Numbered from the stretch's first letter, positions 1 through 9,263 are shown. The stretch is DNA of 64,000 nt from Labilibaculum antarcticum (GCF_002356295.1 NZ_AP018042.1:806001-870000), one strand, 5' to 3'. Numbers and translations: made by a program. The notes: generated by a model from the letters alone, not told the origin.

Positions 1-1238
1 CTAAAAAACGTGATCACCGAAAACTTGGGAAAGAAATGGAATTATTCACTTTCTCTCAAAATGTTGGTCAGGGAATGCCATTGTGGTTACCAAAAGGAGC
101 TCAATTAAGAGAAAACTTAGAAAATTTCTTAAAACGCGTACAGAAAAAATTCGGATACGAGCAGGTTATTACCCCACATATCGGAAACATAAACTTGTAC
201 AAGACTTCAGGTCACTACGAAAAATATGGTGCTGATTCATTTCAGCCAATTAAAACTCCGCAAGAAGGAGAAGAATATTTACTAAAACCGATGAACTGTC
301 CTCACCATTGTGAGATTTACAAGTTCAAACCTCGTTCATACAAAGATCTTCCTATAAGATATGCCGAATTTGGAACTGTTTACCGTTACGAACAAAGTGG
401 TGAACTGCATGGTTTAACTCGTGTTAGAAGTTTTACACAAGATGATGCTCATTTGTTCTGTACGCCGGATCAATTGAAAGATGAATTCAAAAAGGTAATT
501 GATATCATTTTCATCATCTTTAAGGCGCTTGATTTTAAAGACTATACTGCTCAAATATCTTTACGCGATAAGGTAAACCGGGACAAGTATATTGGCAGCG
601 ATGAAAACTGGGACAAAGCAGAGCAGGCAATTATTGAAGCTTCTGCAGAAAAAGGTTTAAATACAGTTATTGAATATGGCGAAGCAGCCTTTTATGGTCC
701 TAAGCTCGATTTCATGATCAAGGATGCTATTGGTCGTAAATGGCAGTTGGGAACTATTCAGGTTGATTACAACTTACCAGAACGTTTCGAATTGGAATAT
801 GTTGGCAGTGATAATCAAAAACATCGCCCTATCATGATCCACAGAGCACCATTCGGTTCTATGGAACGATTTGTTGCAGTTTTACTGGAACACACAGGTG
901 GCAAATTTCCATTGTGGTTAACACCTGAACAGGCAGTAATTATGCCTATAAGTGAAAAATATAATGATTATGCCAAAAAAGTTTTAAATTCGTTAAATAA
1001 TTCCGATATTCGCGCCGTATTGGATGATCGCAACGAGAAGATAGGTCGTAAGATTCGTGACAGCGAATTGAAAAAGACCCCTTACCTTATTATTGTAGGA
1101 GAAAAAGAAGCTACCGAAGGTACTGTTTCTGTTCGCAGACAAGGAGAAGGTGATTTAGGTTCTCAGAGCATTCAAGAATTTACAGATTTCATAAATAAGG
1201 AAGTAGAAGATCAAATGTCTTCTATTGAAAAATATTAA
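1..1238 (+). CDS. thrS: Threonyl-tRNA synthetase, C-terminal part (5' end outside window)
   Basis: Charges tRNA-Thr with threonine in the cytoplasm. The frame is open from base 3, so the editing domain and start lie upstream. What remains is the class II catalytic core and the anticodon-binding domain. Visible features are the zinc cysteine in MNCPHHC, motif 2 ([18 protein letters not shown] followed by DDAH), motif 3 ([11 protein letters not shown]), and a C-terminal anticodon domain starting near [12 protein letters not shown]. Only 22 bases separate its stop from the infC start, so it heads the thrS-infC-rpmI-rplT operon found in many bacteria. The identification is secure; only the truncation is caused by the window edge. 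Confidence 0.97.
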   Translation, partial: KKRDHRKLGKEMELFTFSQNVGQGMPLWLPKGAQLRENLENFLKRVQKKFGYEQVITPHIGNINLYKTSGHYEKYGADSFQPIKTPQEGEEYLLKPMNCPHHCEIYKFKPRSYKDLPIRYAEFGTVYRYEQSGELHGLTRVRSFTQDDAHLFCTPDQLKDEFKKVIDIIFIIFKALDFKDYTAQISLRDKVNRDKYIGSDENWDKAEQAIIEASAEKGLNTVIEYGEAAFYGPKLDFMIKDAIGRKWQLGTIQVDYNLPERFELEYVGSDNQKHRPIMIHRAPFGSMERFVAVLLEHTGGKFPLWLTPEQAVIMPISEKYNDYAKKVLNSLNNSDIRAVLDDRNEKIGRKIRDSELKKTPYLIIVGEKEATEGTVSVRRQGEGDLGSQSIQEFTDFINKEVEDQMSSIEKY

Positions 1239-1246
1239 CTAAATTT

Positions 1247-1252
1247 AGGAGG
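1247..1252 (+). promoter_or_regulatory. Shine-Dalgarno sequence that sets the infC AUA start
   Basis: AGGAGG lies 8 bases before ATA 1261. Strong SD sequences are rare in Bacteroidota, so its presence before a non-standard start codon supports that start. It overlaps the TAG that closes the frame upstream. Confidence 0.8.
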
Positions 1253-1260
1253 ACCTAGAC

Positions 1261-1815
1261 ATAGCTGGATTTCACCATAAAAACAACAGAGGCCCAAGAA
1301 AACCTCAAGAAGCTCTACATAAAATTAACAAGTTAATTAGAGCCCGCAGCGTTCGCGTGGTTGGAGAGAACGTAGAACCAGGAGTTTATTCAATTTCCGA
1401 AGCACTTAAATTTGCCGAGGATCAAGGATTAGACCTAATTGAAATTTCACCAAACGCCGATCCACCAGTCTGTAAAATTTCTGATTACCAAAAGTTTCTT
1501 TATCAGCAGAAAAAGAAACAGAAGGAATTGAAGGCAAAAACGGTTAAAGTTGTAGTTAAAGAAATTCGTTTCGGACCAAACACCGACGAACATGATTACA
1601 ATTTTAAACTTAAACATGCCGAAAAATTCTTAACTGAGGGATCGAAAGTGAAAGCTTATGTTTTCTTTAAAGGTCGATCAATTCTTTTTAAAGACAAAGG
1701 TGAAATTCTTTTGTTAAGATTTGCTCAAGATCTGGAAGAGCTTGGTAAGGTTGAACAACTTCCAAGATTGGAAGGAAAACGTATGACCATGTTTTTAACT
1801 CCGAAGAAAAAGTAA
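1261..1815 (+). CDS. infC: Translation initiation factor IF-3 with an AUA start codon
   Basis: IF-3 binds the 30S subunit, prevents early 50S joining and proofreads the start codon. The protein has the family N-domain ([21 protein letters not shown]) and C-domain ([26 protein letters not shown]) and ends in a lysine tail. The frame is closed upstream by a TAG at 1246-1248 and contains no ATG, GTG or TTG before a GTG at 1357, which would cut off the first 32 residues including part of the conserved N-domain. A perfect AGGAGG at 1247-1252 sits 8 bases before ATA at 1261, giving a 184-residue protein of normal length. E. coli infC uses AUU and is autoregulated through it; an AUA start here would fit the same logic. 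The start is inferred, the gene is certain. Confidence 0.93.
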   Translation: MAGFHHKNNRGPRKPQEALHKINKLIRARSVRVVGENVEPGVYSISEALKFAEDQGLDLIEISPNADPPVCKISDYQKFLYQQKKKQKELKAKTVKVVVKEIRFGPNTDEHDYNFKLKHAEKFLTEGSKVKAYVFFKGRSILFKDKGEILLLRFAQDLEELGKVEQLPRLEGKRMTMFLTPKKK

Positions 1816-1849
1816 AGTAATTTATATATAATCAATAATTAGTTGTACA

Positions 1850-2047
1850 ATGCCTAAGATGAAAACAAATTGCAGCGCAAAGAAAAGATTTACTTTGACT
1901 GCATCTGGAAAAATCAAAAGAAAGCACGCTTTTAAAAGTCATATTTTGACTAAAAAGAGCACTAAAAGAAAGAGAAATCTGACTTACTTTGGTACTGTAA
2001 GCAAATCAGACCAGAAAAATGTTAAGTTAATGCTTAACATGTTGTAA
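1850..2047 (+). CDS. rpmI: 50S ribosomal protein L35
   Basis: A 65-residue, very basic protein with the L35 signature [20 protein letters not shown] followed by KIKRKHAF and [15 protein letters not shown]. The length is normal for the family. It lies 34 bases after infC and 93 bases before rplT in the conserved infC-rpmI-rplT order. It is a component of the large ribosomal subunit. In other bacteria the L35/L20 pair is repressed by L20 binding the leader mRNA; no clear L20 site was resolved here. Confidence 0.97.
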   Translation: MPKMKTNCSAKKRFTLTASGKIKRKHAFKSHILTKKSTKRKRNLTYFGTVSKSDQKNVKLMLNML

Positions 2048-2140
2048 GAATCAGTATTTGATTTTTAAAGTTTATTAACCGAGTGATTTAGCAATAAAAG
2101 AGTCCTTAAGTGGAACGCTAACATTCTAAAAACAGAAACA

Positions 2141-2494
2141 ATGCCTAGATCAGTAAATTCTGTAGCTTCAAGAGCTAGAAGGAAAAAGATTTTAAAACAA
2201 ACCAGAGGTAACTTTGGTGCAAGAGCTAACGTTTGGACGGTAGCCAAGAATACATGGGAAAAAGGTTTGCAGTACGCATACCGTGATAGAAAAAAGAAGA
2301 AATCAAACTTCAGAGCATTGTGGATTCAGCGTATTAATGCTGCTGCCAGACTAGAAGGTTTGTCGTATTCACAATTAATTGGTTTGATGCACAAAGCTAA
2401 CATCGAAATTAACCGTAAGGTTTTAGCCGATTTAGCAATGAATCATCCTGAAGCATTTAAAGCTGTTGTAGGAAAATCACAAACAGCTAAATAA
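2141..2494 (+). CDS. rplT: 50S ribosomal protein L20
   Basis: A 117-residue basic protein with the L20 features: [20 protein letters not shown], the long basic N-terminal helix, [23 protein letters not shown] (read as adjacent blocks [11 protein letters not shown] and [12 protein letters not shown]) and [13 protein letters not shown] near the C-terminus. L20 helps assemble the 50S subunit and in other bacteria autoregulates the rpmI-rplT mRNA. It is the last gene of the operon, followed by a strong intrinsic terminator. Confidence 0.97.
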   Translation: MPRSVNSVASRARRKKILKQTRGNFGARANVWTVAKNTWEKGLQYAYRDRKKKKSNFRALWIQRINAAARLEGLSYSQLIGLMHKANIEINRKVLADLAMNHPEAFKAVVGKSQTAK

Positions 2495-2516
2495 TACTAT
2501 AAATTATTTACTTTAG

Positions 2517-2548
2517 AACGGGATTGTTTTTTACAATCCCGTTTTTTT
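2517..2548 (+). terminator. Intrinsic terminator after rplT
   Basis: An 11-bp perfect stem (AACGGGATTGT at 2517-2527 with ACAATCCCGTT at 2533-2543) is followed by a run of seven T. Confidence 0.93.
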
Positions 2549-2660
2549 GTTTATCTCCTAAATCTAAATGCTTATTGGGCGCATGATGCTACTTATCGAA
2601 AAAGCCTTTTCTGATTGGACAATAATCCTCTCTTGTTAGTTTATTACGCATTGGATTTAT

Positions 2661-2668
2661 TATTTTTG
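2661..2668 (+). promoter_or_regulatory. Probable -7 element of the dapB promoter
   Basis: TATTTTTG matches the Bacteroidota -7 consensus TAnnTTTG and lies 58 bases before the dapB start. The upstream -33 element is not clear; the nearest suitable TTG, at 2634, is spaced a little too far away. Confidence 0.45.
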
Positions 2669-2725
2669 AAATCATAAAACAGGAGAAAAACGATTAACCA
2701 TACAAGCTCCTCAAAAAAACCACAC

Positions 2726-3439
2726 ATGAAAATAGCACTTATCGGTTATGGAAAAATGGGCAAGGAAATTGAACAAATTGCGATTGACCGTGGCCATGAA
2801 ATAGGATTGATAATTGATCAGGAAAATCAAAATGATTTAATTCCAGATAAACTTAAAGACATAGATGTAGCCATTGAATTTACAAATCCAAAATCAGCCT
2901 TTGACAACTATCAAATTTGTTTTGAAGCAAATGTTCCTGTTGTTTCAGGGACTACCGGTTGGCTGGATAAAATTGACTTAGTTAAAGAGAGGTGTCAATC
3001 AGGAAATGGATTTTTCTATGCTTCTAATTTTAGTTTAGGGGTAAATCTGTTCTTTGAATTGAATAAAAAACTAGCCAAACTAATGGCTCCTTTCAGCGAA
3101 TACAATGCCGACATGGAAGAAATTCATCATATTCATAAGCTAGATTCGCCAAGTGGAACCGCAATTACTCTTGCCGAGGGAATTATTGAAAATCATCCTC
3201 GAAAAACGAAGTGGATTGAAGCTGCAAGCACAAAGGAGGACGAACTTAGTATTTTCGCGAAACGACATGGTGCTGTTCCTGGCACTCATTCAATCACCTG
3301 GCACTCTGAAGTTGACGAAATAAACATCCAACATTTGGCTTACAGTCGAAAAGGATTTGCTCTTGGTGCAGTTCTAGCAGCCGAATTTATGCCTAAAAAG
3401 AAAGGCTTTTTTGGCATGAAAGATCTTTTAAACCTATAG
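2726..3439 (+). CDS. dapB: 4-hydroxy-tetrahydrodipicolinate reductase
   Basis: Reduces 4-hydroxy-tetrahydrodipicolinate with NAD(P)H in the lysine/meso-diaminopimelate pathway, needed for peptidoglycan. The 237-residue protein has the N-terminal nucleotide-binding loop GYGKMGKEIE, the SGTTGW segment, and the catalytic signature around EIHHIHKLDSPSGTA. The C-terminal HSITWHSEVDEINIQHLAYSRKGFA block is the family dimer and substrate region. It is slightly shorter than the E. coli enzyme, as usual in Bacteroidota. lepB follows 59 bases downstream and could be co-transcribed. Confidence 0.95.
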   Translation: MKIALIGYGKMGKEIEQIAIDRGHEIGLIIDQENQNDLIPDKLKDIDVAIEFTNPKSAFDNYQICFEANVPVVSGTTGWLDKIDLVKERCQSGNGFFYASNFSLGVNLFFELNKKLAKLMAPFSEYNADMEEIHHIHKLDSPSGTAITLAEGIIENHPRKTKWIEAASTKEDELSIFAKRHGAVPGTHSITWHSEVDEINIQHLAYSRKGFALGAVLAAEFMPKKKGFFGMKDLLNL

Positions 3440-3498
3440 TTTAGAATAACTTACCGCAACAATTAAAAAAAATAAATAATCATTTAAAAAAAAATTGA

Positions 3499-4887
3499 AT
3501 GAGCAGCATACTAAGAAATAAATGGTTTAAATTTTCAATAGCTCTAATTATCTGCCTATTGATGATTATCTGGATAGGTAATTACTGGCTAATTTTAGGC
3601 CTTCCTATTCTTTTTGATGTTTATATCAGTAAAAAAGTACATTGGGCTTTCTGGAAAAAAAAAGGTGTAAAAAAACAAAGTGCGACAGTTGAATGGGTTG
3701 ATGCAATTATATTCGCTGTTATTGCTGCTACCCTAATCAGAATGTTCTTTATTGAAGCATATACAATTCCTACTTCATCAATGGAGAAATCATTGTTAGT
3801 TGGTGATTATCTTTTTGTGAGCAAAGTAGCATACGGACCAAAAATCCCTAATACTCCCCTATCATTCCCTTTTGCTCATCATACAATGCCTTTAACCAAA
3901 TCAACAAAATCATATTTGGAATGGATTCAATGGCCATACAAACGTCTTGCTGGCATAAGCGAAGTAAAGCGAAATGATATAGTTGTTTTCAACTTCCCTG
4001 CCGGAGATACGATTGTTGTTGGAGCAGAAAATCCAGACTATTATTCGCAATTAAGAAGTTATTCTACCTTATTTAAGGAAGCTGATATGAAAAAAGGCCG
4101 GGAGCTTCAATCAGATCAAGAATACACCAAAATGGGGCGAAAATATTTATCCACTCAAAATACAATTGCTACCAGACCTGTAGATAAGCAGGAAAATTAT
4201 ATTAAACGATGTGTAGGGATACCTGGTGATACACTGTTATCCATAGATGGGCAATTATTCATCAATGGAAAAAAACAAGATTTGATTGAAGAATTACAAT
4301 TTATTTATGAAGTCAGAACCAATGGATCTTCAATAAATCCAAGAAAACTTGAAGAGCTCAATATTGCAAAAGCTGATCGTAATCATAATGGCTCAGTGTA
4401 TAATTTACCTTTATCAACGAAAAAAGTTGAAGAGTTAAAAAAGCTAAGTAATGTAGTTTCTATTATCCGCCGTAATTCAAGCAAAGGATATCCTGAAGAT
4501 GTATTTCCATTTAGTTCATACTACAACTGGAATCGAGATAACTTTGGTCCTCTCGTTATTCCTAAAAAAGGGCAAACAGTTTCACTTAACCTAGAAACAC
4601 TTCCTTTGTATGAAAGAGCAATTAACGCTTATGAAGGTAATGCTTTAAGAGTGCAGGATTCTACCATTTATATCAATGGTGAAATTGCAACAGATTTCAC
4701 GTTTAAAATGGACTATTACTGGATGATGGGTGACAACAGACATATGTCGGCCGACTCAAGATATTGGGGTTATGTTCCTGAAGATCACATTGTTGGCAAA
4801 GCTTCATTCTTATGGCTTTCGTTAGATAAAGACAAAAGTTCTTTTAACAAGATTAGATGGGACAGAGTTTTTAAATGGATTCACTAA
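3499..4887 (+). CDS. lepB: Signal peptidase I (large Bacteroidota type)
   Basis: A membrane protease that removes signal peptides from secreted proteins. At 462 residues it is much longer than the E. coli enzyme, as is common in Bacteroidota. The N-terminus has two hydrophobic segments (about residues 10-45) and a third near residue 70-88. The catalytic serine is S94 in IPTSSMEKSLLVGD and the general-base lysine is K236 in YIKRCVGIPGDT. The C-terminal box MMGDNRHMSADSRYWGYVP is intact. A long insert of about 120 residues lies between the lysine box and the C-terminal box. It is probably active and housekeeping. An intrinsic terminator follows. Confidence 0.95.
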   Translation: MSSILRNKWFKFSIALIICLLMIIWIGNYWLILGLPILFDVYISKKVHWAFWKKKGVKKQSATVEWVDAIIFAVIAATLIRMFFIEAYTIPTSSMEKSLLVGDYLFVSKVAYGPKIPNTPLSFPFAHHTMPLTKSTKSYLEWIQWPYKRLAGISEVKRNDIVVFNFPAGDTIVVGAENPDYYSQLRSYSTLFKEADMKKGRELQSDQEYTKMGRKYLSTQNTIATRPVDKQENYIKRCVGIPGDTLLSIDGQLFINGKKQDLIEELQFIYEVRTNGSSINPRKLEELNIAKADRNHNGSVYNLPLSTKKVEELKKLSNVVSIIRRNSSKGYPEDVFPFSSYYNWNRDNFGPLVIPKKGQTVSLNLETLPLYERAINAYEGNALRVQDSTIYINGEIATDFTFKMDYYWMMGDNRHMSADSRYWGYVPEDHIVGKASFLWLSLDKDKSSFNKIRWDRVFKWIH

Positions 4888-4910
4888 TCCACTAAAATAA
4901 AAATTATAAA

Positions 4911-4936
4911 AAAGACACCCGATGTGGTGTCTTTTT
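4911..4936 (+). terminator. Intrinsic terminator after lepB
   Basis: Perfect 9-bp stem AAAGACACC (4911-4919) with GGTGTCTTT (4926-4934), a 6-base loop and a T-rich tail. Confidence 0.9.
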
Positions 4937-4951
4937 CTTTTCCATATTTTC

Positions 4952-4959
4952 TATTTTTG
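4952..4959 (+). promoter_or_regulatory. -7 promoter element of the WbqC-like gene
   Basis: TATTTTTG matches TAnnTTTG. It lies 31 bases before the ATG at 4991 and just after the lepB terminator, so it argues against the longer in-frame start at 4922, which sits inside the terminator hairpin. Confidence 0.6.
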
Positions 4960-4990
4960 TAGTCTTGCATTAATAGCATCGAAATACCCT

Positions 4991-5638
4991 ATGAAAAACT
5001 CGAAAGCCTTATTGGCAACTTCTTTTTTTGCACCCATTCAATATTATTCTAAGTTGATTCAATACCCTGAAATTACAATTGAACAATGGGAGAATTACTC
5101 AAAGCAGTCATACAGAAACCGTTGTAATATTTTGGGCGCTAATGGAGTTTTACCCCTATCAATTCCAGTGGCTAAGGCGACTAATAAAAAGGTGCTTACT
5201 AAGGATGTAAAAATATCACATGATACTAATTGGCAGAAGTTACATTGGAAGGGAATAGAAGCAGCCTACAAATCTTCTCCTTTTTATGAATATTACATTG
5301 ATGATTTGGAGCGTTTCTTTACTCAAAAGTGGAATTATTTGCTCGAATACAACAATGAAATTCAGAAAGAAATATTCGGCATTCTGGAAATTGAACCAAA
5401 CATTCACTTCACGGATGATTTTATTGAATTTGGCCCAAATGAGTTTGATGATTTCCGGGAAATAATTCATCCAAAAGCATCAAAATCAGAAACCGACAAT
5501 GCATTCATTGCGAACAAATACACTCAAGTATTTGGAGATAAATTTGGTTTTATTGAAAACCTGAGTATATTGGATTTGATCTTTAATCTGGGACCGGATA
5601 GCTTAAACTATCTTGAATCAAGTATTACTAAACGATAA
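4991..5638 (+). CDS. WbqC-like family protein
   Basis: A 215-residue protein resembling the WbqC-like family (YLP-type proteins often found near surface polysaccharide genes): ATSFFAPIQYYSKLIQYPE near the start, YRNRCNILGANGVLPLSIPV, DTNWQKLHWKGIEAAYKSSPFYEYY and a C-terminal SILDLIFNLGPDS. The exact biochemical role of this family is not settled. An in-frame ATG at 4922 exists, but it lies in the lepB terminator and upstream of a good promoter, so ATG 4991 is chosen. Its 3' end overlaps the convergent Nudix gene by 21 bases. Family assignment is fairly sure; function is not. Confidence 0.8.
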   Translation: MKNSKALLATSFFAPIQYYSKLIQYPEITIEQWENYSKQSYRNRCNILGANGVLPLSIPVAKATNKKVLTKDVKISHDTNWQKLHWKGIEAAYKSSPFYEYYIDDLERFFTQKWNYLLEYNNEIQKEIFGILEIEPNIHFTDDFIEFGPNEFDDFREIIHPKASKSETDNAFIANKYTQVFGDKFGFIENLSILDLIFNLGPDSLNYLESSITKR

Positions 5639-6061
5639 CTGTTTTAGGAGATCGGACATGATTAGATCATGATCGAAGGCAAGAGGTGGTAATTGATCAA
5701 CTGCGAACCATTTTGCTTGCTTTGCATCATCGGCACCATTTACAAGGGGCAATTCCTCTGATTCCATTACACCTGTATAAACCACAGAGACAGTTCTGCC
5801 GCGAGGATCTCGATTTACCCCTCCATACGTTTTAAATTGCTTTAAACCAAAACCAACAAAGCGTGTCTCTTCTTTCAATTCACGATAAGCAGCCACCTCA
5901 ATATCTTCATCCATATCAACAAAACCTCCGGGGAAAGCCCACATATTCTGAAATGGCGGGTTAGCTCTTTGAATTAACAAAACATAGAGTTTGTAATTGA
6001 ATTTGCAAAAAACTGCACAATCTACCGTTAGTGCTGGCCTTGGATATTGATAAGTATACAT
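5618..6061 (-). CDS. Nudix family hydrolase
   Basis: A 147-residue protein that probably hydrolyses a nucleoside diphosphate derivative. The Nudix box is GGFVDMDEDIEVAAY followed by RELKEETRF. This keeps the glycine, the REL and the two metal-binding glutamates, but has Arg where the consensus GX5EX7REUXEEXGU has the last glycine. The N-terminal VDCAVFCKFNYKLYVLLIQR and the PFQNMWAFPGG lead-in resemble ADP-ribose-type or NrtR-like Nudix domains, but there is no added winged-helix domain. It lies 32 bases downstream of the NlpC/P60 gene on the same strand, so the two may form one transcript. Substrate unknown. Confidence 0.88.
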   Translation of the reverse strand: MYTYQYPRPALTVDCAVFCKFNYKLYVLLIQRANPPFQNMWAFPGGFVDMDEDIEVAAYRELKEETRFVGFGLKQFKTYGGVNRDPRGRTVSVVYTGVMESEELPLVNGADDAKQAKWFAVDQLPPLAFDHDLIMSDLLKQLSFSNT

Positions 6062-6093
6062 ATTGAAATTTCAATAAAAATCTTGAGAACAAC

Positions 6094-6888
6094 TTATTGC
6101 TGAATAATTCTTTTTATCACTCTTAGTTTATGCGTGTAACGCTTTTTATCGACATTAAATATCCCTTGGTGATCGACGTTATCAATACGAACATTACCCG
6201 AAGCATGAATGATCTTATGTCGATCCCAAATAATACCTACATGAGTGATTTTACCCTCGTCGTTATCGAAAAATGCCAAGTCACCAGGCAGAGCCTCTTC
6301 GACAAAGGTCAAAGTATCTCCTACCATAACTTGCTCACTTGCGTCTCTAGGCAAAACAATGCCATTCAGCTTATAAACAATTTGCGTTAGACCCGAACAA
6401 TCAATACCGTAAGGAGTTCGTCCTCCCCATAAGTATGGAGCATTAAAATATTTTAAGGCACTTTCGATGATGGAATCACGCAAGTGTTCACCATAGGAGT
6501 TTTCAGAAACTTTACCCTGATAGAAATAACTTTTATTAGCTATTTTAAATGATTTTTTCTCCAAATCGCAAAAAGGGAATGAACTTCCTGGCACAATCAG
6601 TTTATTGGAATAATCCTGATCCTGAAAAACCAAATTAAAGGTATCATTAGCAACAACTTGAAGCTCTTTATTCAAAACCTGAAAAAGTGCTTCGTCAATT
6701 CCAGTAATCATTTTACTGTCAACCCATCCTTCGTAATTATCAAAAGCTAATCGTACTTTCGACCAATTTTCATTCTCTTCCAGAATCTCACAATGTTCCC
6801 CAAACAATAATTGAGTTACCATTTCACTTCTTTCAGCTGGCTCTTTTCGGACTGGTATAATACTAAGATCGGAAATTCCGTAATTCAT
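6094..6888 (-). CDS. SH3-domain NlpC/P60 cell-wall endopeptidase (dipeptidyl-peptidase VI/YkfC-like)
   Basis: A 264-residue cysteine peptidase predicted to cleave gamma-D-Glu-to-diamino-acid bonds in muropeptides. An N-terminal SH3-like domain (about residues 5-60, with ENWSKVRLAFDNYEGWV) is followed by a second, more divergent SH3-like region (about 65-125) and an NlpC/P60 domain. The catalytic Cys is C164 in GIDCSGL, with H216 in THVGII and H228 in IIHASG. No signal peptide is visible, which fits cytoplasmic recycling of wall peptides as in Bacillus YkfC, though this is inferred. It is probably co-transcribed with the downstream Nudix gene. Confidence 0.9.
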   Translation of the reverse strand: MNYGISDLSIIPVRKEPAERSEMVTQLLFGEHCEILEENENWSKVRLAFDNYEGWVDSKMITGIDEALFQVLNKELQVVANDTFNLVFQDQDYSNKLIVPGSSFPFCDLEKKSFKIANKSYFYQGKVSENSYGEHLRDSIIESALKYFNAPYLWGGRTPYGIDCSGLTQIVYKLNGIVLPRDASEQVMVGDTLTFVEEALPGDLAFFDNDEGKITHVGIIWDRHKIIHASGNVRIDNVDHQGIFNVDKKRYTHKLRVIKRIIQQ

Positions 6889-6915
6889 TTATTGTTCTAT
6901 TTTTAGCTTACAAAT

Positions 6916-6923
6916 CAAATATA
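6916..6923 (-). promoter_or_regulatory. Probable -7 element upstream of the NlpC/P60 gene
   Basis: On the minus strand this reads TATATTTG, a match to TAnnTTTG, 28 bases before the start codon. No clear -33 element was found. A plus-strand TACATTTG at 6943-6950 might serve the divergent phosphodiesterase gene. Confidence 0.45.
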
Positions 6924-7077
6924 AAGAATTAAATTATGTTTTTACATTTGCTTTCACAAAATTGCCAATAAAATAGGTCATCTAAAAGAAATGGTGAATA
7001 GTTTTCTAGCACAAAATATTACATTATTTTTATGAACAGAATTTCAGAAAAAAACCGAACACAAATAGAAAGCCGAA

Positions 7078-9201
7078 ATGAATAAATACTTCAGGTGGAT
7101 TCGACAGAATTTAAATAATATCTACAGGTTTTTGATTACATCAATGACCATTATTCTTATCACTCTATTGTTTCCCAATGTTGGTAACTTCAAATACGAA
7201 TACCAAAAAGGAAAACCATGGATGCACGAAACCTTAATTGCTCCTTTTGATTTTGCTATTCTAAAAACAGCAAGCGAAATTTCACAGGAGAAAGATAGTA
7301 TTTTGAAGAAATTCTATCCTTTCTTCAAAATGGATACTGCAGTAGTTGTTAACGTTACGAATAAATTCAAATCCGATTTTGATAAAAAATGGAGCAAATT
7401 TAAAAATTCCGATTCATATAAAAAAGAGAATCATTCCAATCAAACAACAAATGAACAATTCAATCGATTAAAAGAATACCTCGTTCTAAATCTTAATAAA
7501 ATTTATGAATTTGGCATAACTGATTTTCAAAATGAACAAAAAGATTTAGGCTTTAAACGTCCCGAATTCATTAATAAATCTGTAAATAATCTTAACGAAG
7601 TTGTAAGTATTAAGTATATCTACACTCCTAAAAGTGCATACCAATATATTTCAAATCAATTAAAAAAAGATTTTCCCACTGCTGCTTATCAGGGCTTCAT
7701 TCAGGATCTAAACATCGATTCCTATTTACAACCCAATTTATTTTATGCTGCAACAATGTCTGAGCAAGTAAAAACCAGTATGTTATCTATGGTTTCTATT
7801 TCAAAAGGCATTGTTGAATCGGGAACCCGAATTGTTCTGGTTGGAGATATTATTGATGATCATACTTTTGTTGTTTTAGAATCACTAAAGAAAGACTATG
7901 AAAACATTCTAGGATCGTCGCAGAACCATTATCTGATAGTCATTGGACAGTGCATGCTAATTATTTCTTGCATTGTATTACTCTTTCTTTACCTCCGGAA
8001 TTTTCGAAAACAGATTTTGCATGATAATAAGAAACTACTTTTTATACTTTTATTTGTACTTCTATATGTTGCTCTTACAACTCTTGTACTAAAATTCCCT
8101 AAAATAAATATCTACATTATCCCATTTGCCTTAATTACGATAGTTGTTAGAACTTTAATGGATAGTAGAACGGCTCTCTTTGTTTTTATTATTACTGTTT
8201 TACTTACAGGATTTTTAGCCCCAAATGGCTTCGAATTTGTATTTCTACAGCTTTCCGCCGGTATTATGGCTATTTATAGTCTACCTCGATTAGAGCGTCG
8301 CGGACAATTGGTTTTAACAGGAATAATCACTTTCATAACCTATAGTATTGTGTACTTCGCATTTGCCCTAACTCAGGAAACAAATATCGCTGACATTAAA
8401 TGGGTAAACTTCATGTTCTTTGCTATCAATTGCTTATTCATTACATTCTCATATTCACTAATATACATTTTCGAAAAACTTTTTGGTTTTCTTTCTGATG
8501 TTACACTAATTGAGCTCTCGAATCAAAATCATCCACTCTTACGCCAACTGCTGCTGCATTCGCCAGGAACCTTTCAGCATTGCTTACAGGTAGCTAATTT
8601 AGCTGAGGCGGCGATCAACAAAATTGGAGGAAATCCATTACTGGTTCGTACCGGTGCTTTATATCATGATATTGGAAAGATGAAACATCCGGCTTATTTT
8701 ATCGAAAATCAACTAACCAACTCAAACCCTCATGATAAATTAGAATTTGATAAAAGTGCTCAGATCATTACTGATCACGTTAAGTATGGAGTGAAGATTG
8801 CAAAGAAGCACAAGCTTCCTCAATTAATTATTGATTTTATTGAAACCCATCATGGTGCAGGTAAAGTTCAATACTTCTACACCTCATTTAAAAATAAATA
8901 TCCAGACAAAGAAATTGACGAGGAGAAATTCACCTATCCAGGTCCCGATCCTTTTACAAAAGAAACAGCGGTATTAATGATGGCTGATTCTGTAGAAGCA
9001 TCATCACGTAGTTTAAAAGAGAAAACTCCTGAAACTATTCGAAATCTTATAGATAAAATCATTGATAAGCAAATAGCTGAAAATCGCTTTCAAAATGCCG
9101 ATATAACCTTTAAAAACATCAATCAGGTTAAAGAAATTTTCACAAATGCTCTTATCAACGTGTATCATGCACGAATTGAGTATCCAAAGGAGAATAAATA
9201 A
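7078..9201 (+). CDS. pgpH: PgpH-type 7TM HD-domain cyclic-di-AMP phosphodiesterase
   Basis: A 707-residue inner-membrane enzyme expected to hydrolyse c-di-AMP, a signal linked to potassium and turgor control. Order of parts: an N-terminal membrane segment (about 14-32), an extracytoplasmic region (about 40-275), a cluster of seven hydrophobic helices (about 280-465), then a cytoplasmic HD domain. HD motif residues are visible in GTFQHCLQVAN, LYHDIGKMKHP (H530, D531), ITDHVKYGV, ETHHGAG and MMADSVEASSR. This is the 7TMR-HDED/7TM-HD architecture of Listeria PgpH. Substrate specificity is inferred from architecture only. Confidence 0.88.
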   Translation: MNKYFRWIRQNLNNIYRFLITSMTIILITLLFPNVGNFKYEYQKGKPWMHETLIAPFDFAILKTASEISQEKDSILKKFYPFFKMDTAVVVNVTNKFKSDFDKKWSKFKNSDSYKKENHSNQTTNEQFNRLKEYLVLNLNKIYEFGITDFQNEQKDLGFKRPEFINKSVNNLNEVVSIKYIYTPKSAYQYISNQLKKDFPTAAYQGFIQDLNIDSYLQPNLFYAATMSEQVKTSMLSMVSISKGIVESGTRIVLVGDIIDDHTFVVLESLKKDYENILGSSQNHYLIVIGQCMLIISCIVLLFLYLRNFRKQILHDNKKLLFILLFVLLYVALTTLVLKFPKINIYIIPFALITIVVRTLMDSRTALFVFIITVLLTGFLAPNGFEFVFLQLSAGIMAIYSLPRLERRGQLVLTGIITFITYSIVYFAFALTQETNIADIKWVNFMFFAINCLFITFSYSLIYIFEKLFGFLSDVTLIELSNQNHPLLRQLLLHSPGTFQHCLQVANLAEAAINKIGGNPLLVRTGALYHDIGKMKHPAYFIENQLTNSNPHDKLEFDKSAQIITDHVKYGVKIAKKHKLPQLIIDFIETHHGAGKVQYFYTSFKNKYPDKEIDEEKFTYPGPDPFTKETAVLMMADSVEASSRSLKEKTPETIRNLIDKIIDKQIAENRFQNADITFKNINQVKEIFTNALINVYHARIEYPKENK

Positions 9202-9223
9202 TTCTTTATTTTATCCATATTTT

Positions 9224-9263
9224 GAATTCAATCTATTTTTTTACGTGAAAATAGATTGAATTC
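9224..9263 (+). terminator. 16-bp perfect inverted repeat after the phosphodiesterase gene
   Basis: GAATTCAATCTATTTT (9224-9239) pairs perfectly with AAAATAGATTGAATTC (9248-9263) around an 8-base loop. It lies 22 bases after the stop codon. There is no strong T run after it, so it may act as an mRNA 3'-end stabiliser or a weak terminator. Confidence 0.65.

Noticed and set aside
4922-4990. Upstream extension of the WbqC-like gene to ATG 4922
   Set aside because: It begins inside the lepB terminator hairpin and runs across a good -7 promoter element; homology starts after ATG 4991.
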